From: Fidelibacterota bacterium
GTDB lineage: Bacteria > Fidelibacterota > Marinisomatia > SCGC-AAA003-L08 > D37C17
DNA length: 18,607 bases
Direction: 5' to 3'
NCBI GenBank assembly: GCA_002705605.1
Contig: PAJD01000030.1
Coordinates: forward strand, 53,308 to 71,914
The translations under genes and the position numbers were made by a program. This document shows, piece by piece, positions 1 to 8,974 of the stretch. The notes below the pieces were generated by a model. The model worked only from the letters and a program-made list of their open reading frames with translations, had not been told where the DNA came from and did not search any database. Each line of letters starts with the position of its first letter. The first letter of the stretch is position 1.

Positions 1-274
1 ATGTTCCATTAAGAACCACTCTCTCATTATTGTAATTAGTAAAAACTATCGGATTTAAACTGTTTCCATCATTATTATCCATAATTATATTTTCATGATA
101 TTGACCTTGTCTGATATAGCAAGTATCTCCAGCTTGCATAATATTAGCACATTGTTGAATATTTAAAAAAGGTTCATTAAAACTTCCTGAATTTTCTAAA
201 TGACCAGTAGTAGATACATAATAATCAATTGAGAATAAAAAAGATAGGTATATATATATGGTGAAAATTTTCAA
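1..274 (-). CDS. Secreted right-handed parallel beta-helix protein, 5' part only
   Basis: The minus strand is open from a TTG at 274 to the window edge, giving 91 codons with no stop. The N-terminus reads MKIFTIYIYLSFLFS, a lysine followed by a hydrophobic stretch, as in a signal peptide. It is followed by DYYVSTTG, then SGSFNEPFLNIQQC and AGDTCYIRQGQYHENI. That order (YYVS.tG, G....PF.tIQ.a, aGDt.yiR.G.Y.e.i) is the usual start of secreted right-handed beta-helix proteins, the fold of pectate-lyase-like and chondroitinase-B-like enzymes. TTG is chosen because a stop TAA lies directly upstream at 277-275 and no in-frame ATG or GTG precedes the hydrophobic segment. The start lies 4 bases after the stop of the LRR/dockerin gene, so the two are probably co-transcribed. 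Substrate or activity cannot be judged from the fragment; a dockerin tail beyond the edge would be expected by analogy but is not visible. Confidence 0.75.
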   Translation of the reverse strand, partial: MKIFTIYIYLSFLFSIDYYVSTTGHLENSGSFNEPFLNIQQCANIMQAGDTCYIRQGQYHENIIMDNNDGNSLNPIVFTNYNNERVVLNGT

Positions 275-278
275 TTAT

Positions 279-1430
279 TTAACTATCCAAAATAATATTA
301 ACCAATAAAATGATATCTTGAATATTTAGATTATAATCAAAATTAAGATCCGTCATTAAAAACACAAGGTCCCAACTATAATAGTCTCCTATATTTAAAA
401 CATATGAAACTAATTCAATCACATCCAGAACATCTACCTGACCATCAAAATTAGCATCCCCAAGAGCATTAGTAAAACTAGAACCTACCGTTAACGTTAA
501 AGTTATTGAATCAGTTATGGGACACATATTACAATAAGGATCATCAGATTCACTACAATCTTCTTCGCAATGCAACGTGACAGCTTCAGCTGTAAATGTT
601 ATTGGAGTACCCTCAGGAATAAATGGACTTATTTCAAATGGAACATTTAAACCATAAACACCCTGAGATTCTATAGCATACCACCACGTTTCAAATTCAA
701 GAATATCTGTCCCCGTTCCACCATAAAATGAAACTCCTTCGGTGTTACTTTGAATTCTAATTCCAGGATAATAAGGACAAGCAGGACCGTTATTAAATAA
801 ATTAATACCTAAATAACCTGTACCATTTAAGTCATCATAAGGATTAACAATATTATCTCCATTCAATTCATAAGATATAAAATCACTAATTCCCAAATTA
901 TAGCAAACATTTAATTCACAATCAGAAAACATCGTATCTTGGTTATTTATATAAGTTTCAATACAGGTAGGGTATGGAGGACATAATGCATTACCATTTA
1001 AATCAAAAATACTATTATCACTAAAATCTAAATCTAATTCACAAATACTATCTGGAATTAATCCACTTAAATCATTATATGACATTATAAAAACTTCAAT
1101 GTATTCCCAGTCTGTTATATTATTAGGAATTTCACCTGATACATCTAACCAATTATAATTACCATTAATGATAATAGGATAACAATCAAATAATACAATT
1201 CGTCCATTTTCCCATCCTTGATCACATAATTCTAATGGTTCAATAATACCATTATTATTTATATCAAGAATCATATTTATGCTACCATTACTATTTTCGA
1301 TAAACGTATCTAAAACATTAATATCTTGTTCAAAATAACATTGTTCATTTATAGGTATAAAACCAGTTTCACAATCTTGATTGATAGCCAGTGAAAATAT
1401 AAAAATTAATATAAAATAAATTCTATTCAT
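279..1430 (-). CDS. Secreted leucine-rich-repeat protein with C-terminal dockerin-like repeats
   Basis: 383 residues. Residues 1-16 form a hydrophobic signal peptide. Residues 93-160 carry plant-type LRR-like text (SGEIPNNI, LSGLIPDSIC) closed by the cap LNGNALCPPYPTCIE. Residues 56-69 (DINNNGIIEPLELC) look like an isolated EF-hand-type loop. A middle section (about 180-315) is cysteine-containing, probably beta-rich, and unassigned. Residues 323-383 hold two dockerin-like calcium loops, GDANFDGQVDVLDV and TDLNFDYNLNIQDI, each followed by a short hydrophobic helix. The protein is therefore probably exported and cell-surface or secreted, with the repeats as a binding or sorting module. It starts 5 bases after the metallopeptidase stop. 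The sequence ggagg lies 15 bases upstream of the ATG, inside the end of the preceding gene, which is far for a ribosome site. No enzymatic motif is visible; adhesion or binding is an inference from the LRR. Confidence 0.8.
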   Translation of the reverse strand: MNRIYFILIFIFSLAINQDCETGFIPINEQCYFEQDINVLDTFIENSNGSINMILDINNNGIIEPLELCDQGWENGRIVLFDCYPIIINGNYNWLDVSGEIPNNITDWEYIEVFIMSYNDLSGLIPDSICELDLDFSDNSIFDLNGNALCPPYPTCIETYINNQDTMFSDCELNVCYNLGISDFISYELNGDNIVNPYDDLNGTGYLGINLFNNGPACPYYPGIRIQSNTEGVSFYGGTGTDILEFETWWYAIESQGVYGLNVPFEISPFIPEGTPITFTAEAVTLHCEEDCSESDDPYCNMCPITDSITLTLTVGSSFTNALGDANFDGQVDVLDVIELVSYVLNIGDYYSWDLVFLMTDLNFDYNLNIQDIILLVNIILDS

Positions 1431-1435
1431 ATATT

Positions 1436-2953
1436 TTATGGTAATCCTCCTACCAAAATATTAATCATCACAACAACATCTAGAACATTAACATAACCAT
1501 CCTCATTAACATCTGCTATTACATTATAATCATTTACAAGAATAATATTAATCATCAATACTATATCTTGAACATTTAAAATACTATCTTGATTAATATC
1601 TCCTAGAATATCTAAATCATTTATTGATATAGTAAACTCTATCTCACTACTTTGAATATCGTTATAATTTGAGGTAGCAATAAGAACATTATTGTATTCA
1701 GCATTTAGATCGAAATCATAAGAATTATTATTGGAAGATAAAGAAACTATATCCAATATATTTTCTTGATTTATTTTAATATGAAATAATTGAATATCAT
1801 TTAAATAATCTGTAGAAACCATTAAATCCATATTTTCTGATGGTAACTCAATAAATAAACTTGCTCCTTTATTTGTTGATAAAGTAAAAGTATTCTCAAA
1901 ATCAGATAAAGTTGAACCTGAACAATAATTTGATGATTCACTAAAAAAATTATTAGGGATACTTCTTTCACCAGTAAAATATCTCCAGGTTGCATAATCA
2001 ACATATGCATCAGATAAAGATTTACTATTATTTGTTACATATTCAATAGCATCATTATAAATAGGGAAAAGTGAAACGGGATTCCCGCTAGCATATTCAG
2101 TCCCATAGTCTTCCCAAAAATATCGTACTATAGATGAATCTTCTAATGATTCAACTAAAAATTTTTGCCATAAAGCACTTCTATAAGGATAAATTTCAGC
2201 TGGATAATCTATTCCATATTCTGGATATGTTAAAGGTGTTACAACATCACAATTACTAAGCATCGTTTGCAAATGAGAACTATTAGGATAAATTACATTT
2301 TGCATATAAGTAGCCGTTTGCTCAAAAAACCAACCATTATGCATATAATTCCCAGGTTCACCTGAAACAGAATAGCCATATCGTAATTGAATAGAATGAT
2401 GAAGTTCGTGTGCAACAACATGATAATTCCAAGATGGTAGAGTTTGATAACTATTTGATAAAGTAGAAATCTTCATATAGCTCGTATAGCCTCCTAAATA
2501 CGGAGCAACAGGATATGGGTTATCAGGAACTACCATTCCAGGACCTTCATTTGATATATATATATCATATTTAGAATTTCCACCAAAATTAATACAATGA
2601 TCAGGAGATTCTATATCAGTTATTGATTCATCACAATCAGGAGGTATATTTTCCCAGCCATCTTCTAAATATTTTATTAGAGCAGCTTCTGCATGATCAA
2701 TAATTGATTGTGCATATCCATAATTAGACTGCAAGCTAATACACTCCCCATTAATTAGTTGACATTCAGTCTCAGATATTGTAAAGTGAATTACAAAATT
2801 TTCACTTTCAATAATTTCAGGCTCAATAAAATTATTTCTAGTTATATCTCTTATATCCTTATTAACGATACATGATGTATGATTTGATTCAGATAACAGA
2901 AAACTAAAAAATATAAAAACTGGTAATATGAATTTTCGATTAATAAATTTCAT
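1436..2953 (-). CDS. Secreted zinc metallopeptidase (HExxH) with dockerin-like tail
   Basis: 505 residues with a signal peptide at 1-21. The zinc-peptidase signature HELHH lies at 182-186 within NYHVVAHELHHSIQLRYGY. A glutamate in WFFEQTATYM (E211) follows 25 residues after the last zinc histidine, a plausible third ligand as in gluzincin-type peptidases. The arrangement of a histidine-rich helix, an aromatic-E-x-x-A helix and a further alpha-helical part resembles the MXAN_6640-type putative secreted metalloproteases; that family name comes from memory and was not searched. Residues 450-502 form two dockerin-like repeats (GDINQDSILNVQDI and ADVNEDGYVNVLDV). The gene follows a terminator hairpin and starts 17 bases after its U-tract. 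It is followed after 5 bases by the LRR gene and then by the beta-helix gene, so the three look like an operon for secreted proteins. Substrate is unknown. Confidence 0.82.
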   Translation of the reverse strand: MKFINRKFILPVFIFFSFLLSESNHTSCIVNKDIRDITRNNFIEPEIIESENFVIHFTISETECQLINGECISLQSNYGYAQSIIDHAEAALIKYLEDGWENIPPDCDESITDIESPDHCINFGGNSKYDIYISNEGPGMVVPDNPYPVAPYLGGYTSYMKISTLSNSYQTLPSWNYHVVAHELHHSIQLRYGYSVSGEPGNYMHNGWFFEQTATYMQNVIYPNSSHLQTMLSNCDVVTPLTYPEYGIDYPAEIYPYRSALWQKFLVESLEDSSIVRYFWEDYGTEYASGNPVSLFPIYNDAIEYVTNNSKSLSDAYVDYATWRYFTGERSIPNNFFSESSNYCSGSTLSDFENTFTLSTNKGASLFIELPSENMDLMVSTDYLNDIQLFHIKINQENILDIVSLSSNNNSYDFDLNAEYNNVLIATSNYNDIQSSEIEFTISINDLDILGDINQDSILNVQDIVLMINIILVNDYNVIADVNEDGYVNVLDVVVMINILVGGLP

Positions 2954-2970
2954 AATTAAATATACAAAAC

Positions 2971-2997
2971 AAAAAAGCCTCTAAAAAAGAGGCATTT
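2971..2997 (-). terminator. Rho-independent terminator of the sulP-typA unit
   Basis: The stem GCCTC/GAGGC (2977-2993) has a 7-base loop and a run of six U on the minus strand (2976-2971), 18 bases after the typA stop. A shorter A/T flank on the other side could support weak function on the plus strand. This is one of a family of near-identical hairpins in the window. Confidence 0.85.
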
Positions 2998-3014
2998 TTA
3001 TTTTAATAAATGAA

Positions 3015-4829
3015 TTATTTTTTCTTATTAAGGGATATTCTTTTATTTATATCTAACTCCATTTTTCTAATTCTTAAATTCAATGGAGTAATTTCAATCA
3101 ATTCATCTTCTGCTATAAATTCAATACATTTATCTAATGACATTACTTGAGGTGGGCGCAAAACAACGGTATTATCCTTGCTGGCAGATCTCATATTTGT
3201 TAATTTTTTCTCTCTAACAATATTCACATCTAAATCTCCAGGTTTATTTCTTTCTCCAACAACCATTCCTTTATACACTTCTACTCCAATATCTACAAAT
3301 AATTCTCCCCTGTCAACCATAGCTAAAGAAGCATAAGGCGTTACTTTTCCTGGTCTATCAGCTACAATAACCCCAGAATTTCTTTGAGGAATATTTCCAA
3401 ACCATGGAGCATAAGAATCAAATAAAGTATTCAAAATCCCTGAACCCTTAGTATTTGTTAAAAATTGATTTCTAAATCCAATCATTCCCCTTGAAGGAAC
3501 TTTAAATTCTAAAGTTGTTCTTCCAAAACCATTATTATATAAATTAACCATTCTACCTTTTCTCGCTGATAGTTTTTCGGTTATAATTCCAACATGTTCT
3601 TCTTCAAGATCTAAAAAAACTGACTCAACTGGTTCTAGCGTAACCCCATTTTCTTCTTTAGTAATTACACGTGGCTTAGATGCCATAAACTCATATCCTT
3701 CTCTTCTCATTGTTTCAATAAGAATTGCCATCTGAAGTTCTCCACGTCCACAAACCTCAAATACATCTGTTTCATTTGTCTTATTTACTTTTAATGATAC
3801 ATTACTTAGAGTTTCTCTAAATAATCTCTCACTTATATTTCGAGAAGTTAAAAACTTTCCTTCTTTGCCAGCAAAAGGACTATTGTTAACATGAAAAAAC
3901 ATAGACACTGTAGGCTCATCAATTAATATTCTTGGAAGAGGCTTAGGGTCTTCATTATCAGATACAGTATCACCAATTTTAATATCTTCTATACCTGCTA
4001 TAGCAATTATATCTCCTGATTCTAACTCATCCACTTTAATTTTTTTTAATCCGCTAAAAGTATAACAAGCAGATAATTTCTGATCATACTTAATTTCATC
4101 TTTTCCACATAAGCTATACCTATTATTTTTTTTAATTACTCCATTATTTAGTCTACCAATAGCTATTTGACCTACATATGAATCATAATCAATATTTGTA
4201 ATAAGAAACTGAGTATGCAAATCATCTTCAACTTCAGGACCAGGGAATGTATCTATTATCAATTCAAATAGAGGCGTTAAATCTTTAGAATTATCGGTTA
4301 ATTCTATATGAGATACTCCATCTTTTGCATTTGTATAAATTATTGGGAATTCAATTTGCTCATCGTTTGCATCTAAATCAATAAATAAATCATATACTTC
4401 ATTAACAACCTCATCAATACGAGCATCAGAACGATCTATTTTATTAATAACAAGTATAATAGGAAGATTTTTATTTAAGGCCTTCTGCAACACAAATCTT
4501 GTTTGAGGTAGAGGACCCTCACTAGAGTCCACTAGCAATAAAACACCATCAACTAAATTTAAACTTCTTTCAACTTCACCTCCAAAATCAGCGTGACCTG
4601 GTGTGTCTACGATATTAATCTTTATATCATTATAAAATATAGAGGTGTTTTTTGCAGTTATAGTAATACCACGTTCTTTTTCAAGATCCATAGAATCCAT
4701 AACTCTATCTGATACTGTTTCATGAACTTTAAATGTACCACTTTGTTTTAATAATTCATCAACCAAAGTAGTTTTTCCATGATCAACATGTGCAATAATT
4801 GCAATATTTCTAAATTTATTCTTTATCAT
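3015..4829 (-). CDS. typA: Ribosome-associated translational GTPase TypA/BipA
   Basis: 604 residues, the normal length for TypA/BipA. GTPase motifs are in order: G1 AHVDHGKTT (13-21), G2 RGIT (53-56), G3 DTPGHADFG (75-83), G4 NKID (129-132) and G5 near TNAKDG (166-171). The EF-G-like domains II, III and V and the BipA-specific C-terminal domain follow, including the conserved MRREGYEF, SRGMIGFRNQFLT and TKGSGIL stretches. The protein binds the 70S ribosome at the EF-G site and acts in 50S assembly and growth at low temperature or under stress; that is family knowledge. Its ATG overlaps the TGA of the upstream sulP gene (ATGA, 4829-4826), indicating translational coupling. The gene ends just before a terminator hairpin. 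No motif is damaged. Confidence 0.97.
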   Translation of the reverse strand: MIKNKFRNIAIIAHVDHGKTTLVDELLKQSGTFKVHETVSDRVMDSMDLEKERGITITAKNTSIFYNDIKINIVDTPGHADFGGEVERSLNLVDGVLLLVDSSEGPLPQTRFVLQKALNKNLPIILVINKIDRSDARIDEVVNEVYDLFIDLDANDEQIEFPIIYTNAKDGVSHIELTDNSKDLTPLFELIIDTFPGPEVEDDLHTQFLITNIDYDSYVGQIAIGRLNNGVIKKNNRYSLCGKDEIKYDQKLSACYTFSGLKKIKVDELESGDIIAIAGIEDIKIGDTVSDNEDPKPLPRILIDEPTVSMFFHVNNSPFAGKEGKFLTSRNISERLFRETLSNVSLKVNKTNETDVFEVCGRGELQMAILIETMRREGYEFMASKPRVITKEENGVTLEPVESVFLDLEEEHVGIITEKLSARKGRMVNLYNNGFGRTTLEFKVPSRGMIGFRNQFLTNTKGSGILNTLFDSYAPWFGNIPQRNSGVIVADRPGKVTPYASLAMVDRGELFVDIGVEVYKGMVVGERNKPGDLDVNIVREKKLTNMRSASKDNTVVLRPPQVMSLDKCIEFIAEDELIEITPLNLRIRKMELDINKRISLNKKK

Positions 4830-6541
4830 ATATTTTGATTATTATTTTCTAGAATCTGAAGAATAACCGATTCAGTTGAATCTTCATAATATTCTTTTCC
4901 AATATTTTTAATAAAATCAACATTGTTCATAACTTGTTTTATATTTTGGTTCGCATTTGATACATAAGTGATAATACCATTTGATTGAGCTCCCTTTACA
5001 ATATCTTCTAATGAATATATCCCTGTCAAATCTACACTTGATACAATACTCATATCTATAATTAATACTTTATGATTTGGAGCATTATTATAAACATTTA
5101 TTAATTGTTCTGTTGAACCAAAAAATAATGGTCCATTTAATTTTAAAACTTTAACTGATAAACCATCCAATTCTTTTTTTTGTTTTTGATTTAAAACAAA
5201 GTCTGAATCTAAAATTGAAACCATTTTATATTTATAATTAGATCTTGATATTAATTTATTTAATGATTTAAGGATTGCTATGATAACACCTAAAGCAACC
5301 GCTACCATTAAATTTTGATAAACTGTAACAAATAATACAATTATAAAAATAAATAAATCTGAAATCGGAATTTTTCTTAATACTGGTAAAATACGATAAT
5401 CTAAAATATCAATTCCTAATTTAAATAATATCGCTGCTAAACATGCATTAGGAATTGCAGCTAGCAAATAACCTAAACCTAATAATACTCCTAATAAAGT
5501 TAATCCTTTAACAATAGTTGATAATGGTGTCTTTGCACCAAACTCAATATTTCCTACAGTTTGGGTCGTAGCTGTTGCTGTTGATATACCTCCTAATAAT
5601 CCAGCTGACATATTTGCCATTCCTTGGCCAAAAGTTTCTCTATCACTACTATGTCTTAAGCCTGTCATATTATCTGCAACCTTGCAACTTAACAGACTAT
5701 CAATAACAGCTAAGCCAGCTAATAAAAATGCTGGTATTATAAATTCACTTATTCTAGATAAATCAGGAAAATAAAATGTAAATATTTTAGATTGTTCTGC
5801 AATATTCATTTTATCTCCAATATATGGAATACTTAAATTCATAAAAAAAGCAATACTAGTTCCTATTATTAATGCTGCGAGTGGTGATGGAATATTTAAT
5901 AATGATTTAAATCTTTTTTGCAAAAAATCCCATAAAAATAATATTAACAAACAAGGAATAGCAACATATAGTGCATGAACATTGATATTTTGAATTGTAT
6001 ATCTAAAATTTTTAAATATATCATATATATTTTTTTCTGCCTCTAATCCTACAAAAGAATTTATTTGGGTAAGAATTACAATCGCACCAATTCCACACAT
6101 AAAACCTGATATAACAGAATAAGGTATATAATGGATAAAACGAGAAATTTTCAATATGGAAATAAATACTAAAATTAATCCACTTAAAAAAATAATAGAA
6201 AATGCAGCAACTAAATCGGGTTCATTCGTAGTACCAATAACAAATACACCCATAAACATAGCAATTTGAGATGCCATAGGTGCAGTTGGTCCACTTACTC
6301 CCACCAAACAGCCTCCAAATAAGCCACCAACAATTCCACCAACTATTGCACTCCAAATACCTGCTTCAGGACCTAATCTAGAAATTTCTCCAAATGCTAA
6401 AGCCAAAGGTAAAGCAATAATTGCAACCATAATACCTGATAAAACATCACCCTTTATATTGGTATGTAATATCTTTATATTTTTCCAAGGATTTAGTTCT
6501 GAGGATGTAGATTTTATAAAATTAGATAAAAGTTTTATCAT
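4826..6541 (-). CDS. SulP family inorganic anion transporter with STAS domain
   Basis: 571 residues. The N-terminal half has the SulP landmark DVLSGIMVAIIALPLALAFG-type segment at about 32-51 and VSGPTAPMA soon after, then many hydrophobic segments (roughly 10-14 membrane spans). A cytosolic STAS domain starts near 448, with the anti-sigma-antagonist-like core IDMSIVSSVDLTGIYSLEDI. Members exchange or symport sulfate, bicarbonate, C4-dicarboxylates or related anions; the substrate cannot be read from this sequence. A bicarbonate or sulfate role would suit a marine bacterium, but that is inference. The gene starts 50 bases after a degenerate terminator, and its TGA overlaps the typA ATG. The pairing of an anion transporter with typA has no evident biochemical logic and may only reflect a shared promoter. 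Confidence 0.93.
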   Translation of the reverse strand: MIKLLSNFIKSTSSELNPWKNIKILHTNIKGDVLSGIMVAIIALPLALAFGEISRLGPEAGIWSAIVGGIVGGLFGGCLVGVSGPTAPMASQIAMFMGVFVIGTTNEPDLVAAFSIIFLSGLILVFISILKISRFIHYIPYSVISGFMCGIGAIVILTQINSFVGLEAEKNIYDIFKNFRYTIQNINVHALYVAIPCLLILFLWDFLQKRFKSLLNIPSPLAALIIGTSIAFFMNLSIPYIGDKMNIAEQSKIFTFYFPDLSRISEFIIPAFLLAGLAVIDSLLSCKVADNMTGLRHSSDRETFGQGMANMSAGLLGGISTATATTQTVGNIEFGAKTPLSTIVKGLTLLGVLLGLGYLLAAIPNACLAAILFKLGIDILDYRILPVLRKIPISDLFIFIIVLFVTVYQNLMVAVALGVIIAILKSLNKLISRSNYKYKMVSILDSDFVLNQKQKKELDGLSVKVLKLNGPLFFGSTEQLINVYNNAPNHKVLIIDMSIVSSVDLTGIYSLEDIVKGAQSNGIITYVSNANQNIKQVMNNVDFIKNIGKEYYEDSTESVILQILENNNQNI

Positions 6542-6590
6542 TTTTATAAACTATTATTAATCAAAAATTTCATATTATAATTTATAAAAT

Positions 6591-6615
6591 AAAAAAGGCT
6601 CAATAAAAGAGGCTT
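6591..6615 (-). terminator. Terminator-like hairpin after the desaturase gene
   Basis: A variant of the recurrent hairpin. On the minus strand it reads GCCTC, a 7-base loop, GAGCC and six U. One stem pair is mismatched (C opposite C), so it is weaker than its relatives. It lies about 30 bases after the desaturase stop, which suits its position as that gene's terminator. Confidence 0.6.
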
Positions 6616-6646
6616 TAAAATAAAACTGGAATTAATATTTAAAACT

Positions 6647-7759
6647 TTATATATAACTTTTAAGACTTATTAAAAGTAAAGAAAATGTATTTACAATCGA
6701 TTCATATTCTACTTTTAACATTTTTCTTTTATAATAGACTGATTCTTCATGTAATTTATCTCTAAAACCTTTACTTTTTATTCTTTTAAAATCAATTTCA
6801 AATTTAGTCCAATTTTTATAAGCTTCATTTGCTTTATTTTGTAATAAATCAATTTTTTCTTGATATGTTTTTTTAATTTTTAAAGGAGTCTTAGGTAAAA
6901 AATAGTTTAATTTATTTTTTATAGTAGCAAATCTCGCATTCAAAATTTTATAATCAGAAACTGTTCTTATATCTTTTGTAAGTTTGAAAAATGATAAAAA
7001 TTTAATCATCCACTTACTAGGATCAAAATCATACCATCTAATACCATTTCGATAATCATTCTGAAACTTATGATGAAAATTATGGAATCCTTCTCCAAAT
7101 GTTAAAAATGCAACCCACCATGAATCCCTTGCTGAAGTATTAGAATCAAATGGACGTTTACCAGCATAATGACAAAGTGAGTTAATAAAAAAAGTGAAAT
7201 GATGGACTAAAGTTAATCTAAGAAATCCTCCCCATAATAAACCTCCTAAAGGACGACCATAATAAAATCCAATCAATAAAGGTAAAATAAATGAAAGACT
7301 AATAGCTATTGGCCAATAATATCTATATTGAAATTTAACAATAGAATTATTTTTTAAATCATTAACTCCTTTTATAATTTGAGGTTTATCTTCAATTATC
7401 CAACCTATATGTGCATGGAAAAAACCTTCTTTAATACTATAGGGATCATCTTTTGTATCTAATTTTTTATGGTGTAATCGATGGTCAGAGCACCATTTAA
7501 TAATATTATTTTGGAGAGCTGCTGAACCACAAAGCATAGCTATAAACTGTATTAAAGGATGTGCTTTAAAACTTTTATGTGCAAATAATCTATGATAGCC
7601 AAATGTGATTCCCATACCTGATAAAAGCCAACCTAATATCATTAATACAGGTTCTTGCCAAACTATACCATAAGTATAAGTATAAAGGCTAGTTCCAACA
7701 ATTCCAATAAGTGGAATAATTGATAATAATATTACCATAATCCAACTATATTTTTTCAT
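6647..7759 (-). CDS. Membrane acyl-lipid/acyl-CoA fatty acid desaturase
   Basis: 370 residues. All three histidine boxes of membrane di-iron desaturases are present: HRLFAH (56-61), HRLHH (93-97) and HNFHH (226-230), plus HHFTFFINSLCH at 186-197. Four hydrophobic segments (about 8-26, 36-52, 149-165, 170-190) place the active site on the cytosolic face. The enzyme most resembles delta-9 acyl-CoA (OLE1/stearoyl-CoA-type) desaturases, which insert a cis double bond using O2 and an electron donor; no donor is encoded nearby. Residues 265-370 form a lysine-rich, probably helical or coiled tail. The gene lies 56 bases after the AlkB-type hydroxylase and could belong to the same lipid/hydrocarbon block, though a degraded hairpin lies between them. 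The chain length and bond position it acts on are not known. Confidence 0.9.
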   Translation of the reverse strand: MKKYSWIMVILLSIIPLIGIVGTSLYTYTYGIVWQEPVLMILGWLLSGMGITFGYHRLFAHKSFKAHPLIQFIAMLCGSAALQNNIIKWCSDHRLHHKKLDTKDDPYSIKEGFFHAHIGWIIEDKPQIIKGVNDLKNNSIVKFQYRYYWPIAISLSFILPLLIGFYYGRPLGGLLWGGFLRLTLVHHFTFFINSLCHYAGKRPFDSNTSARDSWWVAFLTFGEGFHNFHHKFQNDYRNGIRWYDFDPSKWMIKFLSFFKLTKDIRTVSDYKILNARFATIKNKLNYFLPKTPLKIKKTYQEKIDLLQNKANEAYKNWTKFEIDFKRIKSKGFRDKLHEESVYYKRKMLKVEYESIVNTFSLLLISLKSYI

Positions 7760-7775
7760 AAATATAATCTACAAA

Positions 7776-7808
7776 TAAAAACTTCTACATAAAAGGAAAA
7801 GGAAGCTT
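7776..7808 (-). terminator. Possible degenerate terminator between alkB-like gene and desaturase
   Basis: On the minus strand AAGCTTCC, a pyrimidine-rich loop and GGAAG-less GAAG precede UUUUU, then a GTAGATT stretch and the desaturase ATG. The stem is only about four pairs (CTTC/GAAG) with a long loop. The position and the U-run followed by a gTAgATT motif match the other terminator-to-ATG modules, so it may be a decayed member. Termination activity is doubtful. Confidence 0.3.
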
Positions 7809-7815
7809 TGTAACT

Positions 7816-8970
7816 TTAAATTAATGATGAAATACCACTATTAGCATTTTGAATACTAGCAAGTTCTTTTTCTTTTTCATCTGCATAATTCAAATCCCAA
7901 TCAATTAATTTCTTAGCCATTATCCTGTGATACAAAAATGGTGCAAATAATAAAAGATATATCATACTCAAGTAACCATAGGGTAAAGTTGGTGCACTCT
8001 TGAAATTAGGATTAAGCTCCCAAAATTTTAAATTTGGTGCTCTGTGATGATCGGAATGTCTAGTAACATTACATAATAATAAACCACTAAATACATGGTC
8101 AGAGTTCCATGAATGCCTATTAAAAACAGGCATATCTTTTTCTCTAACTAATCCATAATGTTCTATATAATTAATTGTTTCTAATAATGATTTGCCAATA
8201 AAAGCTAATAATAAAAAATGTAGGATACTACTAAACCCAAATAATAAATAAATAAATAACAAAATACAAATACTCCTTAAATGACCAATAATCATTTTAT
8301 TATTTAAACTAAAAAAATAATTACCTTTTCTTTTTAAGCGATTTGATTCAATATTCCAGCCACTAATTTGTTCATTAATAATAGCTTTAATAATAAATAA
8401 ATAAATATTTTCACCTCTTTTAGCTGAAGCCGGATCTTCAGGTCTACAAACATATTTATGATGCCCATATACATGTTCAATAGAAAATGTACAATCCCAT
8501 GAAAAAGCTAAAAGCCAATTGCCAATAAACATATCAAACTTATTTTTTTTTCTATGAGTTAACTCATGTCCAGGAATTATTCCTAGCATACCAATAAATA
8601 AACCAGTTTGAGCAATTAATGAAAATTTATCAAAAATATTAAAAGAACTTTTAACTTGATTAAAATCAATATCAAATATTGAATTCATATTGTCAATATA
8701 CCATATTGGGATATTGGTACTAAAAAATGAAATAACTAAAAATACTAAACAAAATAAAATTGGAAGATTAATATAAAGTGAAAGATTTAAAAAAAAAGGA
8801 TATGTAAACTTTTGAACTTCTTTATCCCTACCAAAAAATACATCTCCAAGAATAATTGATAAAGAAAAAATTAATAAATAAAATGTTGGATAATGTTGAC
8901 CCAATAAAAATATCCTAATAGCAATAATTCCATAAATTCCTGGTAAAAAATATTTAAGATATTTTAACAT
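7816..8970 (-). CDS. alkB: AlkB-type membrane di-iron alkane 1-monooxygenase
   Basis: 384 residues with about six hydrophobic segments. The four histidine motifs of AlkB hydroxylases occur in order: HELTH (135-139), EHVYGHH (165-171), NYIEHYGLVRE (267-277) and RHSDHH (304-309), followed by the family-typical APTLPYGYLSM. NYIEHYGL together with RHSDHH distinguishes AlkB from fatty acid desaturases and xylene monooxygenases. AlkB hydroxylates the terminal carbon of medium or long n-alkanes using O2 and electrons from rubredoxin. The usual LQRHSDHHA is NVTRHSDHHRA here, so this is a divergent member and its substrate could differ. It starts 4 bases after the MAPEG stop, and an aldehyde dehydrogenase lies two genes upstream, which fits alkane-to-fatty-acid oxidation. 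No rubredoxin, rubredoxin reductase or alcohol dehydrogenase lies in the window. Confidence 0.88.
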   Translation of the reverse strand: MLKYLKYFLPGIYGIIAIRIFLLGQHYPTFYLLIFSLSIILGDVFFGRDKEVQKFTYPFFLNLSLYINLPILFCLVFLVISFFSTNIPIWYIDNMNSIFDIDFNQVKSSFNIFDKFSLIAQTGLFIGMLGIIPGHELTHRKKNKFDMFIGNWLLAFSWDCTFSIEHVYGHHKYVCRPEDPASAKRGENIYLFIIKAIINEQISGWNIESNRLKRKGNYFFSLNNKMIIGHLRSICILLFIYLLFGFSSILHFLLLAFIGKSLLETINYIEHYGLVREKDMPVFNRHSWNSDHVFSGLLLCNVTRHSDHHRAPNLKFWELNPNFKSAPTLPYGYLSMIYLLLFAPFLYHRIMAKKLIDWDLNYADEKEKELASIQNANSGISSLI

Positions 8971-8974
8971 AAAA

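Noticed and set aside
1822..2010. 62-codon minus-strand ORF
   Set aside because: It lies wholly within the metallopeptidase gene in another frame, has hydrophobic low-complexity text and no family resemblance.
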